Shown here in pieces: positions 26,352 to 34,937 of a stretch of DNA of 64,000 bases (its first letter is position 1; every line of letters begins with the position of its first letter). Source of the stretch: Clostridiales bacterium (GTDB lineage: Bacteria; Bacillota; Clostridia; Christensenellales; CAG-917). A program made the translations under genes and the position numbers. The stretch lies in NCBI GenBank assembly GCA_022009995.1, contig CP091734.1, positions 1,178,001 to 1,242,000 of the forward strand, read 5' to 3'. The notes beneath the pieces were generated by a model. It was not told the DNA's origin. It saw only the letters and a list, made by a program, of their open reading frames with translations, and did no database searches.

Positions 26352-27117
26352 ATGGCAGACCACAAAGCAACGATTATTGCGGTTGCGGGCAAAGGCGGCG
26401 TCGGAAAAACGTCGTTGTCGGCAACTATTGTAAAAACACTTGTACAAACTTATCCCGACAAAAAAATACTTGCAATCGACGCAGACCCCGCAGTCGGACT
26501 TTCGACCGCGCTCGGTATCGAGGTCAAACATACCATCGACGATATAAGGAAAGACGTCATCGAAAACGTCGAACAGGGCAACAACAAACAAGCCATCGAC
26601 ATTCTGAACGAGGCGCGTTTCAGAATTTACGACGCGCTTGTCGAAACGGACGGCTTTACGTTCATCGCGGTGGGACGTCCCGAAAGCGCGGGTTGTTACT
26701 GCAAAATCAACTCATATCTCAAAGACATCATCAGCATACTTTCCGAAGAATTCGATTACGTCGTCATCGACGGCGAGGCGGGTATCGAACAAATCAACCG
26801 CCGCGTTATGGAAAAAGTAACGCATCTTATTTTAATCACCGACACAAGCAAAAAAGGACGCGACGTGTGCGCGACGATCAAAAACGTTGCGGACAATCTT
26901 GTCATGTACGAAAAAATCGGCGTCATCGTCAATCGTATGAACGACGAGGCGGTTTTACAATATCTCGATTTTGACGGCGTGCCTGTGATTGCGACGATCG
27001 GCGACGACAAACCTTACCAAATTTGATCTGACCGGCGAAAACGTTTTCAATCTTCCCGACGAGTCCGAAGTCGTCAGGGGCGTGAAAAAGGCGCTTTCGG
27101 CATTGAAGATCATTTAA
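26352..27117 (+). CDS. CooC-like nickel/iron-sulfur maturation ATPase (frameshift near 3' end)
   Basis: About 255 residues; the ATG at 26352 follows GGGAGAAAAC and replaces an upstream in-frame start with no site. P-loop AVAGKGGVGKTSLSA (deviant Walker A of the MinD/ArsA class), AIDADPAVGLSTALG (switch I), ESAGCYCKINSYL with a CxC pair, and YVVIDGEAGIEQINRRV. The CxC pair and the switch are typical of CooC, which loads nickel into CO dehydrogenase. Near 27012 the frame shifts; restoring two homopolymer bases gives DDKTLTKFDLTGENVFNLP and a normal end at 27117. It leads an operon of dehydratase-type iron-sulfur proteins, where it may help cluster assembly (inference). Confidence 0.72.
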
Positions 27118-27132
27118 TAAACAGGAGAAAAT

Positions 27133-28330
27133 ATGAAAGACTTAAAGCATCTCATCTACTTTGAAAACCTGTTGCAGGAGGCGAACAACGAGCTTGTGCA
27201 ACAAGCGGTGAAAGAGGGCAAGAAAGCGATCGGTTATACTTGCTTCCATACGCCCGAAGTGCTGCTGAATCTCGGCGATTGTTTTTCGGTGAGACTTCGC
27301 GCGCCTCGTACGGGCTCAATGGATATCGCGACGTATTACCTCAGCAACTTCCTTTGCGGATACTGCAAGGCGTTGCTCGAACGCGGCATCGAGGGCGGAT
27401 ACAACTTCCTTTCGGCGATACTTACCTCGGAAACTTGCAGCGAAATGAACCGCAGTATGGAACATTTCAAACTGCTGAACCTTATCCCCAACGATAAATT
27501 CTTCATCGACTTTATCGATATGCCGTTCAAAACAAGCGAAAACGCGCTTGAATTGTACGTCAGCCAGATCAGAACGAAATGCTTCAACCCCTGCATGACG
27601 TTTACGGCGTGGATATTTCAAGGGAGTCCATTGAAAAAGCGGTGGAACTTCACAACAAAGTGTGCCGCCTTATCACCGAAATCGGCGAATTCAGAAAGGA
27701 AGAAAATCCCCGCATCACGGGATACGAATTCCACGTTTTGTCGATTGCGTCGTACTGCTGCCCGAAATATCTCATCGTCGATAAACTGGAAGAGACGCTT
27801 GAAGAACTCAAAACCAGAGAACCCGACAAAAAGAAAAAATACCGCGCGAAAATCGTCGTCGTCGGAAGTGAAATGGACGATCCCGACTTCACGAAGATTA
27901 TCGAGGACAGCGGTGCTCTCGTGGTTGCCGACCGGTACTGCTTCGGAAGTCTGCCGGGACGCGAACAAATAATATTGAAAGACGACGAAGATCCCGTCGT
28001 TACCATCTGCAAGCATTACCTTGAAGTTTCCCAATGCCCGAGATATATGGAACATAAAAAAGTCGAAGGTCGCCGCGAATACGTCGCGCAACTTGTCAAA
28101 GACTACCATGCCGACGGCGTTATTTACGAACAAATCAAGTTCTGCGAATACTGGGGTTACGAACGCGCGATAGCGTCGCACGTCCTTGTCAAAGACTTCG
28201 AGATCCCCGCAATCGCAATCGACCGTCAATACACCGCAAGCGCGTCGGGACAACTTCGTACCCGCGTTCAGGCGTTTGTGGAAGCCTTGAAATCAAAAAG
28301 ATTCAGAAAGCAAAGGAGGCGAACAAATAA
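27133..28330 (+). CDS. 2-hydroxyacyl-CoA dehydratase family subunit (HgdB/BcrC-like; two frameshifts)
   Basis: About 400 residues. IGYTCFHTPEVLLNLGDCFSVRL, FLCGYCKALLERG and SETCSEMNR hold the cysteines expected for cluster binding; MLQPLHDVYGVDISRESIEKAV and YRAKIVVVGSEMDDPDF-type segments form the two Rossmann-like halves, and VIYEQIKFCEYWGYERA with IAIDRQYTASASGQLRTRVQAF close the family pattern. Breaks near 27580 and 28291 are each repaired by one A. The stop overlaps the next start (TAATG). True dehydratases, benzoyl-CoA reductases and double-cubane cluster proteins share this fold, so the reaction is not fixed. Confidence 0.75.
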
Positions 28331-29876
28331 TGAAAAAAGAAAAGAAAAAATACGGCGGATACAGAAATCTGCACATTGAAAAGTCCGACCTTCTTCGCCA
28401 CCGCGAATGGCGCGGATTCAGGGATACGATGTACGACTATTATCGCTGGCTCGTAACCTGGAAAGATATGATAAAAATGGTGTTGGGCGATCCCGTCGCC
28501 ATCGTCAGAGGACTTTGGAGATATCGCTGGATGTCTTCCTACCTTTCGATTCCCCACTTCATCGACGGATTTACCGAAGGCAGAAGGGGCGCGGCTCTTC
28601 GCGTGACGCACTTGCATTATAACACTATCGTCAAAAACGCTTCGGAAATTATTTTAAGGGAATTCGCCGCCGACGAAAGATTCCGTCCCGGCAACAAGAG
28701 AAGCAAAAAAATCGTTTGCGTGGACGAACTCGTTCCCATTCAGTTTATGGCGGGTTTCCCCAACCTTGAAGTCGTGCCCGTGCAAACGATGCCCATATTC
28801 CTTTCGAGTATGGTCGATCAGCAAATCGTGCCACCGTACGTTGACGCCGTCGAAAACTACGGCGTACCCGCAGACGTATGTCCGCTTCCGAGCGCAGAGG
28901 CAGGCGTTGCGATCGAGGACGATTTCCCGAAGGTCGGTTGCTGCATGATTTCCTGCAATATGCCTTGCGACGGCTCGGTCATGACAAATGCCTTCCAGGA
29001 CAGACGTTTCAAGCTTCCCACGCACGTTTACAACGTTCCTTTGCGCTATAACGAAGAAGGCGTACAACAATACGCCGTCAACGAAATCAAGGAAATGATT
29101 AAGTTCGTCGAGGAGCAAACGGGCGAAATTTGACGAAAAAGCCTTCCTTAAAGCAATGGACGTTTACAATCAGCAACTCGATTGCGACTTCCATAAGTGG
29201 GATATTCAGAAGACCGATTGCCCGCAACTTACTTATCCTTCCGCGGGACTTTATCGCACGTATTCTTATCACCTTTCGGGCGGCACGGACAAACGCTTCC
29301 TGAAAACCGATAAAAAAGTGTGGAAAATCATTGAAAAATCCTATGCGAAACGCACGAAAGTCATCAAAGAAATGCGCCATCGTACGCTTGTGTGGTCGTG
29401 CCCGGCAAACTATTATATGGGTTTTGCGGGCTGGCTTGAAAACACCTGGGGCATTTATATCGTTATGGATATGGAAACGCTCGTGTCCGCGGTCAAATTC
29501 CGCACCGACAGCATCGAGCACGCCCTTGAAGACCTTGCGATGACTTATGAGCGCGCCACGATGAGAAAACATACGAAAGGCGGCTATCCGAACGTTCTGG
29601 ACGAACTCTGGCGCGTCGTCGAAGAATACAAACCCGACACGGTTATTATGTACGACCAGATTTCCTGCAAGGGTATGGATGGTCTTCTCGGAATGTTTGA
29701 GGATCAGGCACGCGAAAGAAACATCAACTTCATCTGGGTTTCGCAGGACCTTATGGATTATCGTACTGTTACTCGCCGCGACATGCGCGAACAGGTCAAC
29801 AAATATATGACGACCGTATTGCAGGAAACCCATCGACGAAAGAATGCTCGAATTCGACGATTCTCTCGCGTGGTAA
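28330..29876 (+). CDS. 2-hydroxyacyl-CoA dehydratase family subunit, larger partner (frameshifts)
   Basis: About 515 residues. VCVDELVPIQFMAGFPNLEVVPVQTM, a cysteine-rich VGCCMISCNMPCDGS, then in the second half TLVWSCPANYYMGFAGWLENTWG, PDTVIMYDQISCKGMDGLLGMFEDQA and MREQVNKYM. The family relation is visible but more distant than for its partner. Breaks near 29128 (GEKFDEKAF after adding two A) and near 29828 (C terminus PIDERMLEFDDSLAW) are probable consensus errors; the second could also be one inserted base. It overlaps the upstream subunit and precedes the activase, so it likely forms a heterodimer with that subunit. Confidence 0.68.
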
Positions 29877-29916
29877 CTGCTTTTCACTTCAACTACTATC
29901 TTAAAGGAGATTTATT

Positions 29917-30723
29917 ATGAAATATTATGGTGGATGCGACGTAGGCTCGACCTATGCAAAATGCGTCATTCTTGACGAAAACGGAAAAATCGCGGCGGAC
30001 GCAACCGTACGCAGCAAAATCAGGGCGGAAGAAAGCGCGAGAGCCGCTATGGCAGAAGCGATAAGCAAAGTGGACGGTCTTAACTCCGCGGAAGAATTGA
30101 GTTATCTCATCGGCACGGGCTACGGGCGCAACAAAGTCCCCTTTGCCGACGAAAACATTTCCGAAATATCCTGCCACGCAATGGGCGTGCACGTTACCGA
30201 TCCTTCCGTTAAGGCGATTATCGACATCGGCGGTCAGGACGTCAAAGGTATCGCAGTCGATAAGGACGGCACCGTCAAAAACTTTGCAATGAACGATAAA
30301 TGCGCCGCAGGTACGGGCAGATTCTATGAAGCAATGGCAAACGCCTTTGAAATGACGCTTCCCGAGTTTTCCAAACTTTCGCTTAACTCGCACAATCCCA
30401 TTCCCATCACCGCACAATGCACGGTTTTTGCGGAGTCGGAAGTTATCTCGCTTGTCGGCGAGGGCAAACCTATGGCGGATATCGCGGCAGGTATCCAGCT
30501 TGCCGTTGCAAAACGCTGCTTCGTTATGGCAAAGAAAGCCGGCGCGACGGACAGCATCACTCTTACGGGCGGCTGCGCGAAAAACGACGGTCTGAAACAG
30601 GCGATCGAAAAAGTCCTGAAAATTAAGGTTGTCGAACTTAAAACCGATCCGCAACTTATGGGCGCGCTGGGCGCTGCCGAATACGCAAGACAAAAAGGAC
30701 TTGCCGGCGCAACCCGCGACTGA
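29917..30723 (+). CDS. Acyl-CoA dehydratase activase (BadF/BadG/BcrA/BcrD family ATPase)
   Basis: 268 residues, intact, behind AAAGGAG. ASKHA-fold ATPase: YYGGCDVGSTYAKCVILD (phosphate loop 1), AIIDIGGQDVKGI (loop 2), TLTGGCAKNDGLK (adenosine motif). The two cysteines that hold one bridging 4Fe-4S cluster between subunits are in NDKCAAGTGRF and AQCTVFAESE. It uses ATP to push a low-potential electron into the dehydratase-type partner encoded just upstream. Highly similar in layout to HgdC. Confidence 0.9.
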   Translation: MKYYGGCDVGSTYAKCVILDENGKIAADATVRSKIRAEESARAAMAEAISKVDGLNSAEELSYLIGTGYGRNKVPFADENISEISCHAMGVHVTDPSVKAIIDIGGQDVKGIAVDKDGTVKNFAMNDKCAAGTGRFYEAMANAFEMTLPEFSKLSLNSHNPIPITAQCTVFAESEVISLVGEGKPMADIAAGIQLAVAKRCFVMAKKAGATDSITLTGGCAKNDGLKQAIEKVLKIKVVELKTDPQLMGALGAAEYARQKGLAGATRD

Positions 30724-30740
30724 TTTTTGGAGGTCTTACT

Positions 30741-30908
30741 ATGGAATGGTGGGCAATCTTACTTATTGTTCTTGCAGCGCTTATCGTCGGTTTCTTCGTA
30801 TTGACATTTATCGTATATTGGTTTAATATAGATATGAAGTTCATTTATAAACTTTATTGGAAATTAAGCAAACATTACGATAACATCGAAAGGGACAGAG
30901 ATTTATAA
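30741..30908 (+). CDS. 55-residue single-span membrane peptide
   Basis: Short gene with TTGGAGG eight bases upstream. The peptide begins MEWWAILLIVLAALIVGFFV; one strongly hydrophobic helix covers about residues 3-28, followed by a charged, Lys/Arg/Asp-rich cytoplasmic-type tail. It fills the gap between the activase and the CODH-beta-family gene, overlapping the latter (TAATG), so the position, spacing and coupling argue for a real gene. No family recognised. It could tether the operon's proteins to the membrane (inference). Confidence 0.6.
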   Translation: MEWWAILLIVLAALIVGFFVLTFIVYWFNIDMKFIYKLYWKLSKHYDNIERDRDL

Positions 30909-31618
30909 TGGATTTGTTCGATAAATACATCGTAAACACAGCGGACCTTCTGGGCGGTTACCCGTCCGAAAGGTTCGCTTTTTCCAAAAACAAAATTTGG
31001 GAAACTTCCGCGCATGCCGAATTTATGACGCAGAAGGAGTCGCAGGCGGAACTCGGCGGGGGCAATACGCCGTCGCTGGGGTTTACCGTTCCGTCGTCCG
31101 ACATCGACTTTGAAAACGAAACGTGGCTCATCGGGCGTGACCTTAAAAAACTTTCGGGCAACGTTCCTTTTGTCAAAATCGTTTTCGTAAAAACCAAAAA
31201 CGTCGCGCGTGACGACCAGTCGCGCTACGACGCCTATAAACAACTTGAATTCGTGAAATACAACGTGAACGTCAAAGGGTTTATGGAAAGAGCGTCGTCC
31301 GTAAATATGCGCGAGGAAGTCAGAGTTTCCAAAAAAGCCGTGAAAAACGGGCTGTCGTTTGAGATTATCGGCAATACTTTCATCGACGCGTATCTGAAAT
31401 ACGACACCGTCGAAAAGGTCAGGGTTGTTTTTATCACCGGCGATTTTCGTGACTTCGACAAACTTTACGAAATCGCAGGAAAAATCAAGGCGGCGCAAAA
31501 CGCGCTCAATCATATTTTCGACAATATCGTCGTCGATTGCAAAAACTGCAATCTCAAACCCGTTTGCGACGAGGTCGAGGGCATGCGCGAATTGCACGTG
31601 GGGATGGCGAAAAAATGA
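30908..31618 (+). CDS. CO dehydrogenase beta-subunit family-like protein
   Basis: 236 residues. LFDKYIVNTADLLGGYPSERFAF opens it, VRVSKKAVKNGLSFEIIGN lies in the middle, and a cysteine motif CKNCNLKPVCDEVEGM sits near the C terminus, followed by ELHVG. From memory this pattern matches small proteins labelled carbon monoxide dehydrogenase beta-subunit family, related to part of the acetyl-CoA synthase complex; I hold that name loosely. No CODH catalytic subunit is present. Its place beside a CooC-like ATPase makes the link suggestive. The stop overlaps the cdd start. Confidence 0.5.
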   Translation: MDLFDKYIVNTADLLGGYPSERFAFSKNKIWETSAHAEFMTQKESQAELGGGNTPSLGFTVPSSDIDFENETWLIGRDLKKLSGNVPFVKIVFVKTKNVARDDQSRYDAYKQLEFVKYNVNVKGFMERASSVNMREEVRVSKKAVKNGLSFEIIGNTFIDAYLKYDTVEKVRVVFITGDFRDFDKLYEIAGKIKAAQNALNHIFDNIVVDCKNCNLKPVCDEVEGMRELHVGMAKK

Positions 31619-32022
31619 CGGATTACAAAAGTTTGATAAGAAAAGCAATGCAGGCGTCCGAAAGGGCGTATTCCCCGTACTCTCACTTTAAGGTGGGGGC
31701 GGTGCTTGTCGCAAAAGACGGGCGCGAATACGAAGGCGCGAATATCGAAAACGCCTCCTTTTCCGTCACGAATTGTGCGGAACGAGTTGCGCTCGGCAAG
31801 GCGATTTTCGACGGCGCAAGAGAGTTTCGTGCGATTGTCGTCGTCGGACACAAGGACGGGCAGCCTTTCGATTACTGCGCTCCGTGCGGCGTTTGCCGGC
31901 AGGCTCTGACGGAATTCAACGACGGCAGTATGGAAGTCGTTTTGGCAAAATCGGAAGATGAATATAAAGTTTTGACGCTTAAAGACGTTTTACCGCTTGC
32001 TTTCACGGAGGTTAACTTATGA
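31615..32022 (+). CDS. cdd: Cytidine deaminase
   Basis: 135 residues from the ATG at 31615 overlapping the previous stop (ATGA). Zinc and catalytic motifs: VTNCAERVALGKA (Cys and Glu of C-A-E) and YCAPCGVCRQAL (second and third Cys ligands), and substrate-binding FKVGAVL with GANIENAS. Deaminates cytidine and deoxycytidine to feed the phosphorylase encoded next (four-base overlap). Confidence 0.93.
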   Translation: MTDYKSLIRKAMQASERAYSPYSHFKVGAVLVAKDGREYEGANIENASFSVTNCAERVALGKAIFDGAREFRAIVVVGHKDGQPFDYCAPCGVCRQALTEFNDGSMEVVLAKSEDEYKVLTLKDVLPLAFTEVNL

Positions 32023-33320
32023 GAATGTACGATATTATCAAGAAAAAACGCGACGGCGGCACGCTTACGAAAGAAGAAATCGAGTTCTTCATTTCGGGTT
32101 ACGTTTCGGGCGATATCCCCGATTATCAGGCGTCGGCGCTTCTTATGGCGATATACTTTCGCGGGATGAACGTCGACGAAACCACGTGTCTGACGCTTGC
32201 AATCACGAATTCGGGCGACAAGGTCGATTTGTCCGGCATCAAAGGTTTTAAGGCGGACAAACATTCGACGGGCGGCGTCGGCGACAAAACCACGCTTATC
32301 GTTGCGCCTATCGTGGCGTCGGCAGGCGTTAAGGTCGCAAAAATGAGCGGCAGGGGGCTTGGTCATACGGGCGGCACCGTCGATAAACTCGAATCTATCC
32401 CGGGATACGAAACTTCCCTTTCGCGCGAAAGATTTTTTGAAATCGTGAATACCGTCGGATGCAGCGTCATCGGTCAGAGCGGGGAACTTGCGCCCGCGGA
32501 CAAAAAACTGTACGCGCTCCGTGACGTAACGGCAACCGTCGACAAACGCCCGCTTATCGCGTCCAGCATTATGGGCAAAAAACTCGCCTCGGGCGCGGAC
32601 GGCATCGTTCTGGACGTCAAAGTCGGCAGCGGCGCGTTCAATAAAACCTTCGACGAAGGGCTCGCGCTTGCAAAAATTATGGTCAATATCGGCAATAAGG
32701 CTGGCAAAATCACAAGGGCGGTCATCACGAATATGGATAAACCGCTGGGCTACGCCGTCGGAAACGCCATCGAGGTCAAGGAAGCCGTCGAAATCCTGAA
32801 TGGAAACGGCGATAATGAACTCAAAGAAATCTGCATCGAACTTGCAAGCAATATGCTGTATATCGCTGGACGCGGCAGCCTTGAAAACTGCAAAAAAATC
32901 GCAACCGCAAAACTCGAAAACGGCGACGCACTCGAAACGTTCAAGGCGATGGTTCAGGCGCACGGCGGCGATACGTCGTACGTCGACGATCCCGAAAAAT
33001 TCCCCCTTGGCAAGTTTTCGCGCGACGTCAAAGCCGATAAAAGCGGCTATATCGTCAATATGGACTGCGAAAAGTACGGGCTTACAAGCCTTGCTCTCGG
33101 CGCGGGACGCAACAAAAAAGAAGACAATATCGACTTTGCGGCAGGGCTTGCCGTAAGAAAGAAAACGGGCGACTTTGTGGAAGTCGGCGACGTCCTTGCA
33201 ACCCTTTATACCTCGGACGAATCGAAACTCGACGCGGCGGAAGAAATCCTGAAATCCGCTTTGTCGTTCGGCGACGTCAAACCGCCCGAAGTCCCGATTA
33301 TCCTCGGCAGAGTGAAATAA
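32019..33320 (+). CDS. pdp: Pyrimidine-nucleoside phosphorylase
   Basis: 433 residues, intact. RMYDIIKKKRDGGTLTKEEI at the N-terminal helical domain, the phosphate-binding KADKHSTGGVGDKTTL, KMSGRGLGHTGGTVDKLESI, and the ALRDVTATVDKRPLIASSIMGKKLASGADGIVLDVKVGSGAF block of the family. It splits uridine, deoxyuridine and thymidine to base and (deoxy)ribose 1-phosphate, substrates of deoB and deoC. Paired with cdd. Confidence 0.93.
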   Translation: MRMYDIIKKKRDGGTLTKEEIEFFISGYVSGDIPDYQASALLMAIYFRGMNVDETTCLTLAITNSGDKVDLSGIKGFKADKHSTGGVGDKTTLIVAPIVASAGVKVAKMSGRGLGHTGGTVDKLESIPGYETSLSRERFFEIVNTVGCSVIGQSGELAPADKKLYALRDVTATVDKRPLIASSIMGKKLASGADGIVLDVKVGSGAFNKTFDEGLALAKIMVNIGNKAGKITRAVITNMDKPLGYAVGNAIEVKEAVEILNGNGDNELKEICIELASNMLYIAGRGSLENCKKIATAKLENGDALETFKAMVQAHGGDTSYVDDPEKFPLGKFSRDVKADKSGYIVNMDCEKYGLTSLALGAGRNKKEDNIDFAAGLAVRKKTGDFVEVGDVLATLYTSDESKLDAAEEILKSALSFGDVKPPEVPIILGRVK

Positions 33321-33321
33321 T

Positions 33322-33729
33322 ATGTACAACGACCTGAAATCGGCAATCGAGTTTTTCAAAAACGATAAATTCGCGGCTTCGACCGGCGTCGAAATTTTGT
33401 CCGTCGAAACCGGCCGCGCCGTTTGCGCGCTTGAAATTTCGCAAGGTCACGTCAACTCGGACGGGTTCGTGCAGGGCGGGGCAATCTTCACGCTTGCCGA
33501 TTCCGCTTTCGCCGTCGCCGCAAATCTTGGTACCGCGGACGATTGCTGCGTCGTTACCACACAAAGCAATATCAATTTCCTTTCGTCAGCCGCTTCGGGA
33601 AGGCTCGTTGCCGAGGCCGTTTGCGTACGCGGCGGATACAGCGTTTCGGTTTATAGGGTTACCGTGTCCGACGAAACGAACAATCTGATTGCCTTCGCGA
33701 CGTTCACCGGATATAAGGTCAAAAAATAA
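33322..33729 (+). CDS. PaaI-type hotdog-fold thioesterase
   Basis: 135 residues. SQGHVNSDGFVQGGAIFTLADSAFAVAAN is the PaaI active-site helix with the catalytic Asp and neighbouring Gly-Gly; NINFLSSAASGRLVAEAV and a final beta strand follow. It hydrolyses acyl-CoA or aryl-CoA thioesters. The gene starts one base after pdp, so it is part of the same transcript, although a link to nucleoside use is not obvious. It could serve the CoA chemistry of the upstream dehydratase-type genes. Confidence 0.8.
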   Translation: MYNDLKSAIEFFKNDKFAASTGVEILSVETGRAVCALEISQGHVNSDGFVQGGAIFTLADSAFAVAANLGTADDCCVVTTQSNINFLSSAASGRLVAEAVCVRGGYSVSVYRVTVSDETNNLIAFATFTGYKVKK

Positions 33730-33736
33730 TTGTTTT

Positions 33737-33757
33737 CCGCATCCTTGCGGTTTTTTT
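33737..33757 (+). terminator. Short terminator after the thioesterase gene
   Basis: CCGCA/TGCGG stem of five pairs with a four-base loop, then seven T. Confidence 0.55.
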
Positions 33758-33764
33758 GGAAGTT

Positions 33765-33893
33765 ATGTGCATTTTCAGACTGTTTTTGAAAAAGGACGAA
33801 AAACCCGCCGAAAATTCCACCGATTCCGTCGTCCCGACGTCCGATGACATCGATGAGTTGGAATCTTTCGACGATATTTTCGACGACGACTGA
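33765..33893 (+). CDS. Possible 42-residue acidic peptide
   Basis: Short frame with a weak GGA upstream, beginning MCIFRLFLKKDEKP and ending in a run of Asp, Glu and Ser (DDIFDDD). It lies just after a terminator-like hairpin, and codon choice resembles the neighbours. No family is recognised, and it may be chance. Confidence 0.3.
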   Translation: MCIFRLFLKKDEKPAENSTDSVVPTSDDIDELESFDDIFDDD

Positions 33894-33941
33894 CTTTTAT
33901 TCGCTTTCACGCATATTTTGCGCTATTTCGGCGAATATCGT

Positions 33942-33970
33942 TTGACAACGCCTTGTAAATTAAGTATAAT
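33942..33970 (+). promoter_or_regulatory. Consensus promoter of tRNA-Ser(GGA)
   Basis: TTGACA (33942-33947), 17-base spacer, TATAAT (33965-33970), 28 bases before the tRNA: a perfect sigma-A match. Confidence 0.9.
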
Positions 33971-33998
33971 TTTAGCGTTGTAAAATTTAATATCTTTT

Positions 33999-34090
33999 GG
34001 AGAAATCGCCTAGTTGGTCGAGGGCGCACGACTGGAAATCGTGTAACCGTGAGAAACGGTTCGAGAGTTCGAATCTCTCTTTCTCCGCCA
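33999..34090 (+). tRNA. tRNA-Ser (anticodon GGA)
   Basis: 92-nt class II tRNA. Acceptor GGAGAAA pairs with TTTCTCC, discriminator G, encoded CCA. Anticodon loop CTGGAAA carries GGA; long variable arm; T arm GAGTTCGAATCTC. Confidence 0.95.
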
Positions 34091-34120
34091 AAAAAACCCG
34101 ACGATACAGTCGGGTTTTTT
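34091..34120 (+). terminator. Terminator of tRNA-Ser(GGA)
   Basis: CCCGAC (34097-34102) pairs with GTCGGG (34109-34114), flanked by A6 and T6. It can also stop the leftward SdpI-family gene. Confidence 0.85.
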
Positions 34121-34146
34121 GCCGTCAAAAGAGAGATTCTGTGCAA

Positions 34147-34503
34147 TCAAACATTTGTATTTGCACGATGTTTTTTTCTAAGTTTAGTTTCTGTAATAAT
34201 TATTGGTGTAAAAATTATCAAAGCCGCACTTGCGATAAAATACCAAGACAAGTCTATTTCGATATTAAAACAATATTTTGATATTAGCAATGCTATACCA
34301 ACTAAAATGGATAATACCGAAACAACTATAATCGTTTTGGCGGCAATTTTATTGGCATATTTCCAGTATTCGTCATTGATTGACGACATTTTTGTTCTAT
34401 ACCCATAAAAACTATTCATCGGAGGAATTTTAACCAGCAAAACTACAGCTAATAATATAACGAGTAGTTGAATTCCAAAAACAAAAAAAATATCCTTACC
34501 CAT
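34147..34503 (-). CDS. SdpI-family membrane protein
   Basis: 118 residues behind GGGAGGTAATAA. Three hydrophobic segments (GIQLLVILLAVVLLVKI, TIIVVSVLSILVGIALLI, WYFIASAALIIFTPIII). Between the first two is the SdpI/YhfL signature IPPMNSFYGYRTKMSS, followed by DEYWKYANK. In Bacillus, SdpI gives immunity to the SdpC toxin; most family members have unknown roles. It stands alone beside a tRNA and is more AT-rich than its neighbours, so it may have been acquired by transfer. Confidence 0.8.
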   Translation of the reverse strand: MGKDIFFVFGIQLLVILLAVVLLVKIPPMNSFYGYRTKMSSINDEYWKYANKIAAKTIIVVSVLSILVGIALLISKYCFNIEIDLSWYFIASAALIIFTPIIITETKLRKKHRANTNV

Positions 34504-34632
34504 TATTTATTACCTCCCATCTGTATATTTTGTAAACTTTGTTAATTTTCCAATGCCGTCAATTAAATTATATTACAGGCACTATCAAAATGCAAGGTTT
34601 TTCAAAAAATGTACTTTTGTGCGATAAATCGG

Positions 34633-34661
34633 TTGACAAAGCGAAAGTTTGTTGATAATAT
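34633..34661 (+). promoter_or_regulatory. Promoter of the lysine transporter operon
   Basis: TTGACA (34633-34638), 17-base spacer, TAATAT (34656-34661), just upstream of the riboswitch. Confidence 0.75.
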
Positions 34662-34663
34662 GA

Positions 34664-34840
34664 TAACAACAATTAAGAGGCGCAAAGCTTATGAGTAACC
34701 GCTCCGCAACGGATTGAAGGGGCGAGGGAAAGGAAGTTTTGCCGAAACGGGAAGTCTTATCCGGAAGATTTTGCCGTTGGGTTGCAGGGAAATACGTTGC
34801 AAACTGTCGCAAGGGAACTTGCGGAGCGCTTGATGTTAAA
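34664..34840 (+). ncRNA. Lysine riboswitch (L box)
   Basis: About 177 bases. The basal stem pairs 34664-34677 with 34829-34838. Core landmarks match the L box: AAGAGGCGCAAAG with GAGTAAC after it, AAGGGGCGAGGGAAAGG followed by GCCGAAACGGG, a long hairpin with ACGGGAAGTCTT, and the last arms before GGAGCGCTTG. It would sense lysine and act through the terminator at 34874. Downstream genes encode an amino-acid importer. Confidence 0.85.
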
Positions 34841-34873
34841 TATTGATAGTTTTATCATTTTTGCATTTATTGT

Positions 34874-34901
34874 ATCCGTTAGTTTCCGCTAACGGATTTT
34901 T
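34874..34901 (+). terminator. Riboswitch-controlled terminator
   Basis: ATCCGTTAG (34874-34882) pairs with CTAACGGAT (34889-34897), loop TTTCCG, then a T run; 37 bases before the transporter gene. Confidence 0.8.
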
Positions 34902-34937
34902 GTTATTGAAAAATTTTCAGATAAAGGAGTAACTAAA

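Noticed and set aside
31872..33359. 495-codon minus-strand frame over pdp
   Set aside because: Shadow of the pyrimidine phosphorylase gene, whose motifs are fully present on the plus strand.
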